From: Acanthosepion esculentum
Lineage: Eukaryota > Mollusca > Cephalopoda > Sepiida > Sepiidae
NCBI GenBank assembly: GCA_964036315.1
Contig: OZ038482.1
Span: forward strand, 9,337,520-9,401,519
Direction: 5' to 3'
DNA length: 64,000 nt
Shown: in pieces, positions 1 through 11,388 of the stretch
How positions within the stretch are numbered: the first letter of the stretch is position 1
How the letters are laid out: the number at the start of each line of letters is the position of its first letter
Translations under genes and position numbers: made by a program
The notes under the pieces: generated by a model
The model's input: the letters and a program-made list of their open reading frames with translations, nothing else
Told to the model about the DNA's origin: nothing
The model's database searches: none

Positions 1-349
1 TATATGTGAGGAGCTAATTGTAGCAAGAAGTGGGGTTAAAATTTTGGTTAGTGCACTGGCTCGTTTATGTAAGGTGCTGCCTACTCCTGATGTCATGAGT
101 CTCATTGGGATGTTTGGTTTATGGATTTTTGGTAATCCATAAAATAATGCAGGTGTTTTCGGGTGGGGTGTTTGATCAATTTTAACCAGACAATTCTATG
201 AATTGTCTGGACACATGTTTGTATCCTACCTAAAAGTACATTTTCTTTACTAAATCTCTTGAATGTGCAGACCAGTAGACAAAATTCACAGTTAAAAAAA
301 AATGAAAAGTGCATCTACTTAAACATGGAAAAAAATTTGGAGTAGTAGG

Positions 350-351
<2 letters not shown>
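1..351. other. No recognisable feature
   Basis: AT-rich sequence with a short purine run near 295. The two overlapping short reading frames here have no recognisable domain and partly run into the CA tract. I see nothing functional. Confidence 0.5.

Positions 352-425
<74 letters not shown>
352..425. repeat. Compound microsatellite (AC)n(AT)n
   Basis: About 27 AC dinucleotides pass directly into about 10 AT dinucleotides. The poly-Val/Cys reading frame across it on the minus strand is a by-product of the repeat. The tract sits against the foldback hairpin that starts at 428. Confidence 0.97.
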
Positions 426-427
426 TT

Positions 428-552
428 ACTTAGTTGCATGGATATGAGTTTGTAACCCTCGGTTTCAAACTTTTGCGATTTTCAGACAAATTTTCTGAGG
501 ATTGCAAAAGTTAGAAACCTAGGGTAACAAACTCACATCCATACAACTAAGT
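428..552. repeat. Foldback hairpin of about 125 bp
   Basis: The segment starts with ACTTAGTTG and ends with its reverse complement CAACTAAGT. Between them two arms of about 60 bp pair with a few mismatches around a centre near 490. The left flank is a TA tract. This looks like a miniature foldback element or palindromic MITE. No transposase is visible. Confidence 0.8.
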
Positions 553-600
553 ATGTTAGCTCTATCACTGATATTGAGCACTTTCTAATAAGTGCTGCAC

Positions 601-725
601 ATATATAATATATATATAAATCACACACACACACACACACACATTATACATGCATACATATATATATATATTTATATGTATATAAATACACACACACACA
701 CACGCATGAACACACACACATATAT
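601..725. repeat. Mixed TA/CA microsatellite cluster
   Basis: Alternating (TA)n, (CA)n and (CATA)n runs: CA at 622-642, TA near 659-670, CA at 688-703 and 711-720. No gene content. Confidence 0.9.
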
Positions 726-1469
726 AACAGTTCTCACATTTGTTAAGGTGTTTCCATTGAGGGAATAATGAGATATACATCATAAGTACCATAGAATCTC
801 GGACCAGAATAGGTGGAAAGGCAGACAGTCCAGTATAAGAAGAGGGGTTCTCTTCTGTCACCCCCCCTCAAACAAGTAATTGCTTCCCTGAGTTTTAATG
901 GATGCAATAGTTATTTTAGTTTCTGAAACGGTACTTTCAGCTCTTCCAACGAGTCGGTGGCAGCAAGTTTCCCGAGATCATTAAGAGAAAATCTCATAAG
1001 TGGGCACTGACTGAATGCTGAGATGGGTTTGGAGCAATGGGTGGAGGCTTATCCTGAATTGCAAGCACTCGACAAGTGCAGTATCTTCAAGCTGTTTTGC
1101 TTGTGCTCAAAAACGTTCAAATCAGGTGATTGTGAGAAATATATTTATTTCAGCTGAATGAAATAAGACAGTAGACAACGTTCCACTTATATTCAATAGT
1201 TAACAAATAAAAGAGATTGAAGTAGAAAAGTCGTCAAAGAGGAAAGCAAAGATTTATTTGTAACTTGGAATTTACTTTAAATTCAGTTGTTTTTTTTCTA
1301 ATTCTCATATTTCGTAATTAATTTTTTTGATTTTTTTCTCAGAACCTTTCCACTGGCCTATTTGTGGTAAAAGACAAAATCAAATAAATGTGTATAAAAA
1401 GTGCTAAAATAATAAAAAAAAAACTAATAATAAATTTGTCTAATAAGGAAAAGTAACAGTACCCATGAA
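726..1469. other. Unrecognised unique-looking stretch
   Basis: AT-rich DNA with a C-run near 863. No recognisable domain, tRNA-like head or terminal repeat was found. Confidence 0.4.
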
Positions 1470-1925
1470 ATTTTCATGGTTTCCTGTCTGGATTTTTCTG
1501 TCCTGGGTATGACGATAAACTACATGTGTGTCCTGGGTATGACGTTAAACTACATCTGTGTCTTGGGTAAGACGATAAACTAAATCCGACAGCGAAGCCT
1601 CTGATCAGGAGGTTTTGAGGGGCATGCAACCATGTCTTAATTGCTGGTGTTTCCAGGTTCAACCTGACCTGGAGTGGTAGCACCAGTTAGGGTCCCAGCT
1701 ATAGGCAAATAGTTAACCCCCAAACTAGGGTCAAAATGTGTAAAAATAGGTTTTATTACCAGCAATACATTTTTGGAAAAAAATTACCAGAAATATTTTT
1801 TTTTTAAAAAAATTACCTGTAATATAAATCTTGTCGGCATTAAATAACATATTGAGGTTTATAAACCAAACCAGACCAAACCAAACCAAAACAAACCAAA
1901 CCAAAACAAACCAAACCAAACCTAT
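1470..1925 (+). mobile_element. SINE-like repeat family B, copy 1
   Basis: Shares a head with copies at 49611-49995 (same orientation) and 52085-52575 (opposite): an arm reading GATCAGGAGGTTTTGAGG, then a CAACCTGACCTGG segment, then GGGTCCCAGCTATAGGCAAA. It continues through ATTACCAGCAATACATTTTT and a GGCATTAAATAAC motif to a CCAAA/CAAA-rich tail at 1861-1921. The 5' part holds three 30-bp direct repeats beginning at 1501, 1531 and 1561 (TCCTGGGTATGACGATAAAC type). It probably retrotransposes using a partner LINE, judging from the simple-repeat tail. No clear tRNA promoter boxes were seen in the head. Confidence 0.7.
1861..1921. repeat. (CCAAA)n / (CAAA)n simple repeat
   Basis: Imperfect 5-bp repeat forming the tail of the family B element. 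A reading frame of Val-Trp-Phe repeats on the minus strand is an artefact. Confidence 0.9.
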
Positions 1926-2182
1926 CTGGATTTTCTGATGAAACATATTTAATGAATAAATAAGCTGATTATGAGTGCCATGACTGCAGAATACCCATCA
2001 AAATTCTCCTATTACATTGTTAAATATTTGAGCTTAACAACTTTAACCAATTATTGCGATAATTATAAATATGAATGTAGCTCATTATTTAAAGAAGTAA
2101 GAGGGTACAAATAAAACGATTTAAGATTGTTCAGTTCTTCCAGTTTACTGAAGCAGACCTTAAACACGTGAGAATGATGCCA

Positions 2183-2222
2183 CTTCTTTCTTTCCTTCTT
2201 TCTTTCCTTCTTTCTTTCTTTC
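2183..2222. repeat. (CTTT)n pyrimidine microsatellite
   Basis: Roughly ten imperfect CTTT/CTTC units. Confidence 0.9.
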
Positions 2223-2397
2223 ACTGAAACCAAACAGAGACTTTGCTATGTCTTTTCTATTTTTTCACGTGATCAAAATGGAATAATCCCTTATTTATCT
2301 GAGGTAATGGCATGGTGTAACGTACACATCTAACTAAGGCATGAAGGAACAAGCAGAATTATAATATGCTATTGTATCTCTGAATGTAACAGTTTCA

Positions 2398-2655
2398 ATA
2401 TTAGTACTAATAAAAATAGTATTAATATTAATACTAATAACGATAGTATTAATATTACTACTAATAAAAAGAGTATTACAATGAGTAATAATAGGATAAT
2501 TACAATTAGTATATAAAAGAATGCTAGTATAATAAAAAGGCTGTTGCTATTAGTATTGATAATAGTATTATTAATGGCACTAGTAAAAAATATTACTATT
2601 ATTATTAAAACAGAATATTACAATTAGTACTAATAAGAAGTATATTGAGTGTTAA
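2398..2655. repeat. Imperfect ATTAGTACTAATA-type repeats, block 1
   Basis: Degenerate AT-rich tandem repeat with many ATTAGTA/AATAGTATT words and local inverted symmetry. The same composition returns at 3120-3300, so one array has probably been split by the segment at 2656-3119. Confidence 0.7.
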
Positions 2656-3119
2656 ATAATAGTTTCAGACAATTATTTTTTAGTGACAGTGTATTTAGCT
2701 CAGACCTTCTGAGGCTGACCTTGGGGTCAGCTGTTAGACAAAATAGGGATGTCGATTTTGATTGGCTGAGCCGAACGTGTGAATCTTAGAGAGGTAGTGT
2801 TTTCAGGGAGTTAAGTTTTACATGTCAAAGAATGCAGACGTGTTATTTTTGTGTATGAAAACTGCTCCCCAGTGGGATGGGATATCAATTCCACTGGGCA
2901 TTTAGAAGCTGTACACGTTAACGTGTTAAATAAACTAGATAAGTTTAAACACCCATTTGCTGAAGTTCTCATTTTACCTCCGAACAAACCAACTGGTGAT
3001 CACCCGACCAGGAGAAGATGGCCAATAGAGAAGAATGCAACTTTATTATGGAATCGACCCCATCAACTAAAAGACCTCCCCAGAAGAGAGGGGTGTATAC
3101 AACATGAGTATTTATAACA
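2656..3119. other. Segment between two ATTAGTA blocks with an 88-codon ORF
   Basis: Higher GC than its flanks. It carries an open frame at 2851-3117 on the plus strand (88 codons, starting MYENCSPVGWD and ending REGCIQHEYL) with no domain I recognise. Because it interrupts a simple repeat it may be an insertion, but I could not find terminal repeats or a target duplication. Coding status is doubtful. Confidence 0.3.
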
Positions 3120-3300
3120 AGTGTCTTACTATTATTAATAGCAGAGTTTTACTATTAGTTTTATAAGAAGAGTATTGTTGTTAGTATTAATGAGAGACTA
3201 ACTATTAATATTAAAACCAAAGGCTATATTAATAGTACCAATGACAAGTGTCATACTATTAGTAAAAATAAGAAGACTATTACTATTAGTATTATAGCAT
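3120..3300. repeat. Imperfect ATTAGTA-type repeats, block 2
   Basis: Same degenerate AT-rich words as block 1 at 2398-2655. Confidence 0.7.
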
Positions 3301-3608
3301 TATAAAATTTAATTATCTGTCCTTGAATCAGCTATAATTTATGTTTATGTTAAAGGGTAAGAAATGTTTCACATGACAGCCTGGCGAGCAGCATGAAATT
3401 AAGTTGCCGCACTAGAAAACTGGAGAGCTATGATCGCCTACGTCCTGAAGAGACAAAAACATTAAAAGAAAATCATTGCTGAAATATATTTTATGGCCCA
3501 TGTTGCAAACAGCTGACTCCGGGCCTCAATGGAGTACCGTCTTTGTGAATTTTAGCTGACGAATTTAAATGGAATGCGAGACAGCCATTGGAGACCACCA
3601 TGCTATCA

Positions 3609-4710
3609 AATCTAACATCACAAGATATGAAGAAATAAAAAAGAAGCTATAAAACCTTGCAGAGCAATATGGCGACCATCAGAGTACAAGCAGATAATGG
3701 TTACGGACAAGTTGGAAGACACTGAAAAAATGGCTAACCTAGTTGGGGATATTAGCAACAACAAGAAGGTAGAGAAAGATTGGAATCTGAAAACCTGAAG
3801 AAGCCTTAAGTAAGAACAAGGATTATTTAACGAAGAATGAATGCAGACACTCGACCAATATTTACAGTAAGCTACCGTACATATATGTCTTTCCCCAAAT
3901 TCACAAAGATCGTATTCCATTTAATCAAACGAGGATAGACCTGTCATCTGCTGAGAAGATTGCTCATGAATATAATCAATCCAATAATAAAAAACATCTC
4001 CATCCCATGTAAAGAAATCTACTCAGTTTGTGTAGAAGTGCATCCCTTCATAACAACCGGATGTCGAGATTTGGATACTGCGAGCCAATTCACCAAGGTT
4101 CCCATCAAGAAGGTTCTATTCGACACAAATTAAAATTGAACCACTCTGTAGAAGAACACACAGCAGAATATCTGACAGTTATGTTGACAATCTGTGTGCA
4201 AATAACATATTTCCAAATATGTATACTGACAGGAAGTAGGTTTAGCTATGTGACCATCATTATTTCCAGTAATAGCAGACATATACATACAATACTTCAA
4301 AGAAATGACGAAAGCAACGTTACCACTAAAATCAACTGGGTCGCCTAGGATATGTACATTCAAATTCTGACCCTATTAGTAAGATGTGAAAATGCTGTTG
4401 GACTGCATTCAAAACACCTTTGCAGTTCAGAATGAAAAAGGGAACAGAAGATGAACTGGCCTTCCTGAATGAACTCATACAAAATGGAGTTCAAACATCT
4501 GTATATTGTGAGCCAATATTCATTAAACAATACCTGAATTTCCACCATCTATACAGAGTCAAGAAAGGGATTGTCCACTGCCTATAACACCAGAACAAAC
4601 TTATTAAGTGGTGACCTAGGTCCATAGCAACAGGAGATTTTCAGTATTAGAAAAAGAACCTTCAAATTAACAACTACTCTGTAAGAATAACATTAGCTTT
4701 TATGAGCAGA
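3609..4710 (+). pseudogene. Penelope-like element reverse transcriptase, decayed
   Basis: Plus-strand translation in shifting frames matches the Penelope-like element (PLE) order of blocks. From 3609 comes NITRYEEI, then MVTDKLEDTEKMANL (the segment corresponding to the usual DYxEKMxxLL region). Next is LPYIYVFPKIHKDRIPF at about 3875-3925, the characteristic PKIHK motif of PLE reverse transcriptases. The C-terminal side has ELAFLNELIQNGVQTSVY near 4450-4505 and FHHLYRVKKGIVHCL near 4540-4587. PLE enzymes copy element RNA at telomere-like or internal ends. Here several frameshifts and stops, and the absence of the central catalytic blocks, show a dead copy. The GIY-YIG endonuclease half is not attached; related fragments lie at 19710-19833 and 20951-21433. 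Family assignment is from motif recall and was not searched. Confidence 0.82.
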
Positions 4711-5555
4711 GGAAGAAAAACAATTTGCCACAGTCTGGTTACCATAACTAAGGGGTACATCTGAGGAGATTCAGAGGATCTGAAGTTTGGCAGTTCTGAA
4801 TTCTATCCCTGGGTCTGGGTCTGCTAGTACTGAAAATTCACATACAGAGGAAAAAATGGACAAGTGACACAAAACTGAACAAGACTGGTGAGAAGCCTGA
4901 TTGGGGGCGCCGGGCAGGGCTTTGTGGCTTTCTTATCTTATCTACTTATATGTTACAAATTAAACTAAGCACAACTGACTATTAAAGGGGGGAAAATTTT
5001 CGCAGATTTTGACACTCGTTCTGGGATTTTTTTTCGTCCAAATGCATGAATTTATTTTGCTCATGCTAAGTCTTGAAAAAAACACATTATAAGATTCATT
5101 ATTCTTTTATCCATAAAGTTGAATGTGTTAAATTATTCAGCCTTTTAACAAGAATTATCTCAAGTTGATGTTAAAAATTTGCTGCAAAACACTGTTGATT
5201 TATTTAAGATGAACTGATCTATTATGACAGGTCTCTAATTTGTATTTAGATACATTGTATTTATTTTCAGTTTTCCTAGTTGAATCGTTCACTTATATTG
5301 CATATGATCCATTATTGTGCATAATTAGATTAAAATAATATTTGTATTTTATATGAATACTACCTTATGAAAATTGAGATGTAGTCAAGTGGGGGCCGTA
5401 TCATAGATTCTGGTGGCCCCCGTATCATAGATTCAGGTCGGGGGTAGCACGAAACTCTTTCACTGGCTCTGGTTATATGGAATAGTGTCACTTTTATCCA
5501 ACATTGGCCATAGAATATGTTTGAGCAATGATCTTTTTTTTAATGCTATATCAAT
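4711..5555. other. Unrecognised stretch after the Penelope relic
   Basis: May include the element's 3' part up to about 4900. Around 5390-5440 a short direct repeat occurs (GGCCGTATCATAGATTC twice). Nothing else is recognised. Confidence 0.4.
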
Positions 5556-5697
5556 TCAGGATGTAGGCGATCATGTCTCTCCAGATATCCCTATTCTTTA
5601 TGAATGGTCATAATTTATGGAAAAGATAGTGGAGTGATTTTCCGTTGCCTCCTCCCTGTTTTGAAAGTCAGAGTTTTCCATCTCTTAAACTTGTTGC
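5556..5697. repeat. Dispersed repeat, copy 1
   Basis: Shares an ordered set of words with 60846-60991: AGGCGATCAT at the left, GGTAGTGGAGT-like in the middle, and TCTCTTAAACT.GTTG at the right. Family unknown. No coding content. Confidence 0.65.
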
Positions 5698-6057
5698 CGT
5701 ACAAAGTCAGAGGGCCATGGCTATCTAATTCATAGCTGGGGAGAATAAATAGATGTATGATTTTGTAGCAGAAAAACACAATTTAAACATAGTTGGAGAA
5801 AGAAAATTAAAGCCAAATTTATACAATTGTTAGAAAGCATATATCTCCAAGTACACACCAATTTTCGACTAGCTAAGTCACACACACGCCGCACTCTACT
5901 CAAAACAAATTTTAAAACAAAAGACAAATATACCATTATCGACGCGACTCTCGCTTGCCACAGATGTCTACAACCACGTCCGTGCATTTCCTTTATATAG
6001 GCGATAAGAGAAGCCTGACAGCGGAAAGAGAGCAGAGGGAGAGAGAAAGCGAGAGAC

Positions 6058-6137
<80 letters not shown>

Positions 6138-6640
6138 CCATAGAGGCGACCCGAGAGCATGAGTGACTGGCCGTCCGGCCATTACACTGTGAAAACGACC
6201 TCCTGTGAAAACAGAAAGAGAACGTACTCTATCAACACTATTAATGCGACAAGCCTAAACGGATAGCCAACAAGCAGTCAGCCGGCTTAAGCATACTCCT
6301 ATTTCACGCTCTCATTTCACACCTCGTGCACCGTACATTCGAACACTATACTATGCGACTTAGCCGAGACATTTTCATATCTTGTAAATGAAAATAAATC
6401 TTTGGTCATTTCTCCAAACCAGTGTCTAATTTGTTTCTTTCCTCCAACCAACTTCCACCTCAGATCACCTTTCCCAAGTGTATTTGTGAGAAAGCGAATG
6501 CAACGGACTTGGCCGGAATTTGAACTCGCCTTGTTGATTCTATTTATACTACACGCATATCCTTCGGCAAAGATGACGGGTCAAAAAGTGTTTAAATACT
6601 TCACATTCATTAAACAATATTAGAAATTGTTAAATTCCTA
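5698..6640. other. Possible solo LTR or unique segment around a CA tract
   Basis: Contains a TATA-like TTTATATAGGC at about 5990-6001, a CpG-bearing stretch, and AATAAA near 6391 followed by TCTTTGGTCATTTCTCC. This is the style of an LTR promoter and polyadenylation region. No paired LTR, primer-binding site or coding region was found, so this is only a suggestion. The 150-codon minus-strand frame over it is mainly poly-Val/Cys from the CA repeat. Confidence 0.2.
6061..6134. repeat. (CA)37 microsatellite
   Basis: A pure 74-bp CA run, the longest perfect dinucleotide tract in the window. The His-Thr and Val-Cys frames across it are artefacts. Confidence 0.98.
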
Positions 6641-7795
6641 GCAAGCAACTACTGTAGAGTCATTAAATTTGTTAACATCCCGTATTTTGTACGACCTGAC
6701 AAAAGGACGATGCAGAAATCTTTGACTTTTATTTGATAAATGGGAACCTAATTGAATTTGAGATTTGCCAGGAGAGACTCATGAGTAGTAAAGAGTTATT
6801 TCAAACCATCGAGGCTCCAATTGTACCTAATACTTGATACAGGAACCAACTCAATTGTTCACTCTATTTTGAAGTAGAATTACCTCATTAAGACAAAAAG
6901 GATATAAAACTATTTTTCCTGAAAAGTGCTATTTACAAACCAATGTAGGGGGATAATGGATGGTTCTGTGATGATAGTGAAATAAATAAATAAATAGAAT
7001 AACAAGAAGACCAAAATTTCTTTTAAAAAAAAACTCTAAAAAATAAACAGATAATAAAGATAGCCAAGTAAGCAAAGCCATAGTGCGACCAACCAATCAG
7101 AAAGTTTTCACAACCAGGGTGTAAGAAAAGAAAAGAAAAAAACAAATAATGACGAGGTGTTACGGACCAATTGCCGCAACACAAAATTTAAAAAGAACAG
7201 ATAAAAGAAAAAACAACTTGTCGTCCAAGGAGATGACCAAGGTTTACCAATACATAGTGGAAGAATTCTCTTACAGGTTCAAATACACAGATGAAGAGAA
7301 ACAATTAACAGTAATGTATAACAAACGCCAATAAATATAATTTAATAAGATTCAATTATGACAAGACGAGACATGAAAACATTAATGGAAAATAGTGCGT
7401 GGAAAGATGTTTGCTATACATTTCTGTGTGGAGAGATGATAAATATATCAAAGTTAAGTTGTCAGACGTTCTGCTTTTGGGCGGAGAGGAACTCAGACGA
7501 GACTATGCTTACGGGCAGAGTCTCGTCTGGGGAAAAGGAGACAACCACATGACCCTGTGTATGCGGGGTCTACGGGGATTTTTTGCTCGAGCGTACGCAC
7601 TCAGAAATTTCAACGTTAAACTGGCCTTGTAACACATCCCGCTTTGTGGGGAGCTCTGGTAAATACCGACTCGATAAATTAATTTTGTTTATTCTCCGAT
7701 GCTGCTGTCATTTTAACATACCCAGAGATAAAATAGGACATTTATACGGCTAGATGTGATCAAGCGGCGGCTACTACATTTGGATAAATACATAC
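6641..7795. other. Unrecognised stretch with three small ORFs
   Basis: Open frames on the plus strand at 7149-7334 (61 codons), 7358-7552 (64 codons) and 7399-7632 (77 codons). The last overlaps a locally GC-richer patch (7470-7640) containing a GTCTCGTCTG inverted pair near 7497-7527. None has a recognisable domain. Coding status is unsupported. Confidence 0.3.
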
Positions 7796-8110
7796 ATATA
7801 TATACATATACAATTACTTCCTCCCGGAGACACACACGATCTCTCCCCCACCTGATGTGCCAGGACTGCTAAGAATATTATTATTATTATAAATAAAAAA
7901 TAAAATAATAAAAATAATGAAAATTATAAATAAAATAAAACAATAACATAAAAACGTTGTATAAAATAAATTAAATAAAATAAAAATAATGAAATATTCC
8001 CAGCACACAACAAAAACTGTTTCTACCGGAAATATAGACATCCCACCAAAAGACGTTAAATTCAATCTCTTCACCACGAACCTTGGTACGGGCAACACGT
8101 GTCCGACTTC
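7796..8110. repeat. AT-rich simple sequence (TATACA, AATAAAA types)
   Basis: 7796-7812 is a TATACA run and 7876-8000 is low-complexity AATAAAA/TTATTA sequence. The minus-strand Phe/Ile-rich frame is an artefact. Confidence 0.8.
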
Positions 8111-8799
8111 TCTCTGGGATATAGCTTGTAATACTACGGAATAAATTTCTTCATTTTATCACATGTACCATAAAACATTTGTCACCTAAAAAATACACAC
8201 ACCAATACACACAAATATATATATAAATTGTATGAAAGTAATATATAATTTACCATTCTTTTCCTGTTATTTCGGCACGTTTAATTTTCTGTTAAATATG
8301 CTTTTATCTCCGTGGAGACAGGTCTAATTTCTTCTGCTGTAATATTTTGGTGACCGCCGACGCGTATAAGAAAAACACTCTATTCACCCACAAACTTTTA
8401 TACGTGAACTCTTGAAACTTCAATCTTCACCTTATCCTTCTGTAACGTGTAACTAATATTGTGTATATAAAGATTTATTTTGTATTTATCAACACACTGT
8501 GCATTTTCCTTTTATGCATTACACAAGGCCAATATACACCTAAATCAATTTCTCCGATATATGGTGGGAACAGACATTGTCGTAAGATAAACAACTTCAT
8601 CCAGAACAGATAAACTCTGATCTCCCATGGCACCGACAGGTGGCGAAATAGTTGGTGCCCTAAGGAGGAATCTAAGCCTGTTTGGTTGAGGTGTCAGTAA
8701 AGAGGTGGATGAGGTTATATTTTAGGCGGTAATTGAGCTGGTTGGCCCCCAAGAAGGTGGAGAATGGCGTTGAAATAGATACATCCACAAAAACGTGAT
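8111..8799. other. Unrecognised stretch with a primer-binding-site-like word
   Basis: At about 8348-8363 the words TTTTGGTGACCGCCGACG resemble the junction between an LTR end and a tRNA primer-binding site in Ty3/gypsy elements (TGGTGACC type). There is no matching LTR pair or downstream gag in the next 3 kb, so this is at most an LTR fragment. Confidence 0.25.
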
Positions 8800-10250
8800 A
8801 CCTAAGATTTAAAAGGAATTTAAAAAAATGAAAAAGCTTTTATTTTAATTTTAATTTCAAACTAATAGATTAAATTTAATATTCCCAATAAGCAAAATAC
8901 TTTTGCTGTATGTCAAAACCAATTTAAATTGACTTGAAATCGCTAAAATCAACAACATTAGCACCATTTTTAGCCATCTCTCATCACAGTGTAATTCTCT
9001 TTTTAAAAAAGCTTTCAAAGATAAAATATACTTTTCTGAAACTTTATTTGAGCAATATTAGCTTATTTAAAGTTTAGTTAATATGAATTGAAACAAATAT
9101 TACTTACTTTATGTTTAAAATATCGCAGAAATTCATTTTTTTAACTTGGTGGTCGGTGATTATTTAAGGTGTTAACAGCCGGAAGTCATTTTTTTTTACG
9201 GTGGACATATCTGTAAAGAATTACTCGATGAATATAACCTGATCGCCTTTTTAATATAATTTTTTTTAACTATCCAGCAATCTTAAAAATTTATGAAAAT
9301 ATTCTCCGTAATCTAATGTTTTACTGAATTTTATGTAGTTTGGCTTTAAATTTACTGTAGTTATCACTTTTATTGTCGGATAATGTCATGTGTGGACGAC
9401 CGTATTTACAAAAATCGGCACGTTTATACAAACACAAAAAAATTAAAAAATCTTGATAAAATATTTGGGATCGATGAATTGCAGAAAGCTTTTCCATTTA
9501 TGATTAGTAAATATAATTTTTGCTTAATAACAATATAACCTAACTGGTACAAATTAATACAGAAATATAAATTATTCTAATTAGAATAAAAAATGAAAAC
9601 AATTCTTGTAAAAATTAATTATTCATCGAAAATTTTTTTCTTCAGACAATAGTGTTCGTAATATATCTTATTCATAAAAGTAATTAAAAGCTTTTGTAAT
9701 TAAATAATATCTTAGTTTTATTGCATTTTTCATTTTACGATTTAGAGCAGATTTTAGGTAACTGGGGGGGGGGCTGTTTTACAAAAAAAAATTGATGATT
9801 TAAATTCTCCAAGGAGTTCTGCGTGTAACTAATATAAACATTAAGCGGTACAAAAATTGATTTATCGAAATTCCATAAAATTAAATAAGAGGAGGGTAAC
9901 AAATAAAAAAAAAGTTTTTATCAAGATTTTCTAAAAAAGAAACATTTCTAAAATAATTTAATACATTTGTCAATAAGTTTTGAAAGTTTCATTAATATCC
10001 GACAATTATTTGATTTTTGTAAGAATTCCAAATCAATGTGTTTTTCACCGAAAAAAACAAACAAAAAAAATGCTAAATTTTCCTATACTAATCTTTGGTC
10101 TCCCCACTGTCGCAAGAAAAAAAATAACCAAAATTTCGAACGTTCTAAAAAGAATAAAAATATAATTTAATAATCAAAAAATAATTTAGTCTTTCTTCTT
10201 AATAGTAACATAAAAACATTTAACGATAAAACTTTGTTTTTATTAAGTTT
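8800..10250. other. Very AT-rich stretch, no features recognised
   Basis: Long A and T runs, a G-run at about 9764-9772, and small overlapping frames of low complexity. No repeats with other parts of the window and no domains were seen. Confidence 0.5.
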
Positions 10251-10898
10251 GAGGCATTTTTTCATCATGCTATACTAATTTTTTAGGGAATCTGTGGAAG
10301 TAACTATGTTCAAATGAATTCCTCTGTCTACACTGAATTGCTTGAATGTGCAACCTTCAGACATATATTAAATAGAAGACAAAACGTCCGCAATTTTGAA
10401 TATCAATATAGACAGAACACGATATTTTGGATATTATGAATAAAGAAAGTGTGGGTGTCGAACTTGAAGAACCACAAAGAGCAACCAAATTAAAAAAAAG
10501 AAACGTTTAGACGAAGCCCAATCTGTTTTTGATGACCGACAGAAACCAAGGAAAATGTTTTAAAATGTATGTTTCAACAGTCGTTGTGACATCTGCATCT
10601 TTCAAGAGACTGGGCCTGGAAACAAATGTGGCGAGAGACAAAAAGTTATCTCCACATGACCTCCCCCCAAATAACAATAAAAAATAATTATAAATATTCA
10701 CGAGAATTAAAAACAGTCACGTGACCTGACGACACCCTCACGAGATATCGTTAGGCAGGAAAGTGAATATTTCGCTCCGTGAAGTTATGGAAACAGGACG
10801 CACACATGGCAGGCTCATGATAAACCAAACAGGTAAGTACAAAATTCATGTTGTTTTTTATACACAGTTTTTGCAAGGAGATAGATGCTAACTTTGTC
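10251..10898. other. Unrecognised stretch with an exon-like end
   Basis: A moderately CpG-containing patch at about 10710-10832. An ATG at 10787 opens a frame (METGRTHGRLMINQT) that runs into a strong splice-donor match, CAG then GTAAGTAC, at 10833. It could be a 5' coding exon, or chance. No acceptor or downstream exon was identified. Confidence 0.2.
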
Positions 10899-10909
10899 TT
10901 AGGAATTTC

Positions 10910-10943
<34 letters not shown>
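10910..10943. repeat. (TA)n microsatellite
   Basis: Follows CTTAGGAATTTCGAA, a flank that recurs before the TA tract at 11207. The two TA tracts therefore bracket the hairpin as direct repeats. Confidence 0.95.
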
Positions 10944-10946
<3 letters not shown>

Positions 10947-11020
10947 GAAATATAGTCTTAAAGTGTGCTATATTTATGGGATAAAGTATTCAATATCAGA
11001 GATAGAGCGTGTGTAAATAT

Positions 11021-11170
11021 AAAAGTGAACATGGAAGTCAGAACTTAGAGGCGACAGGCTGTTTCATGCTAGTGCAATCGTCAGGCTTCATAAGTTTCAA
11101 GATTGCCTGACGATTGCACTAGCATGAAACAGACTGTCGCCTCTAAGTGCTGACTTCCATGTTCACTTTT
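11021..11170. mobile_element. Foldback hairpin, 66-bp arms
   Basis: Arms 11021-11086 and 11105-11170 are inverted repeats with only about two mismatches and an 18-bp loop. The left arm starts AAAAGTGAACATGG and the right ends CCATGTTCACTTTT. The element lies between TA tracts with a duplicated flank. A diverged relative of the same family occurs at 24990-25215. Non-autonomous; no transposase seen. Confidence 0.85.
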
Positions 11171-11203
11171 ATATATATATATATGTTTTGTCTTAGGAAT
11201 TTC

Positions 11204-11309
<106 letters not shown>

Positions 11310-11388
11310 CCTAAAAGAGCAAAATTATAATAGTAGAAGAACATGAACCATTTCGAAAAAAAAAAAATTAAAAAAGAAAAATATGTTC

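Noticed and set aside
5730..6182. 150-codon minus-strand frame and other Val-Cys or His-Thr frames over CA tracts (also 230-439, 19261-19446, 24627-24968)
   Set aside because: The frames exist only because CA/TG dinucleotide repeats lack stop codons; flanking residues match no domain.
8335..8400. Complete LTR retrotransposon starting at a primer-binding-site-like word
   Set aside because: No LTR pair, and no gag or pol frame on the plus strand for 3 kb; kept only as a remark in the region entry.
9764..9772. G-quadruplex at the G-run (also C-runs at 50766-50779 and 56230-56240)
   Set aside because: Single homopolymer runs without three further G-tracts nearby; weak support for an intramolecular quadruplex.
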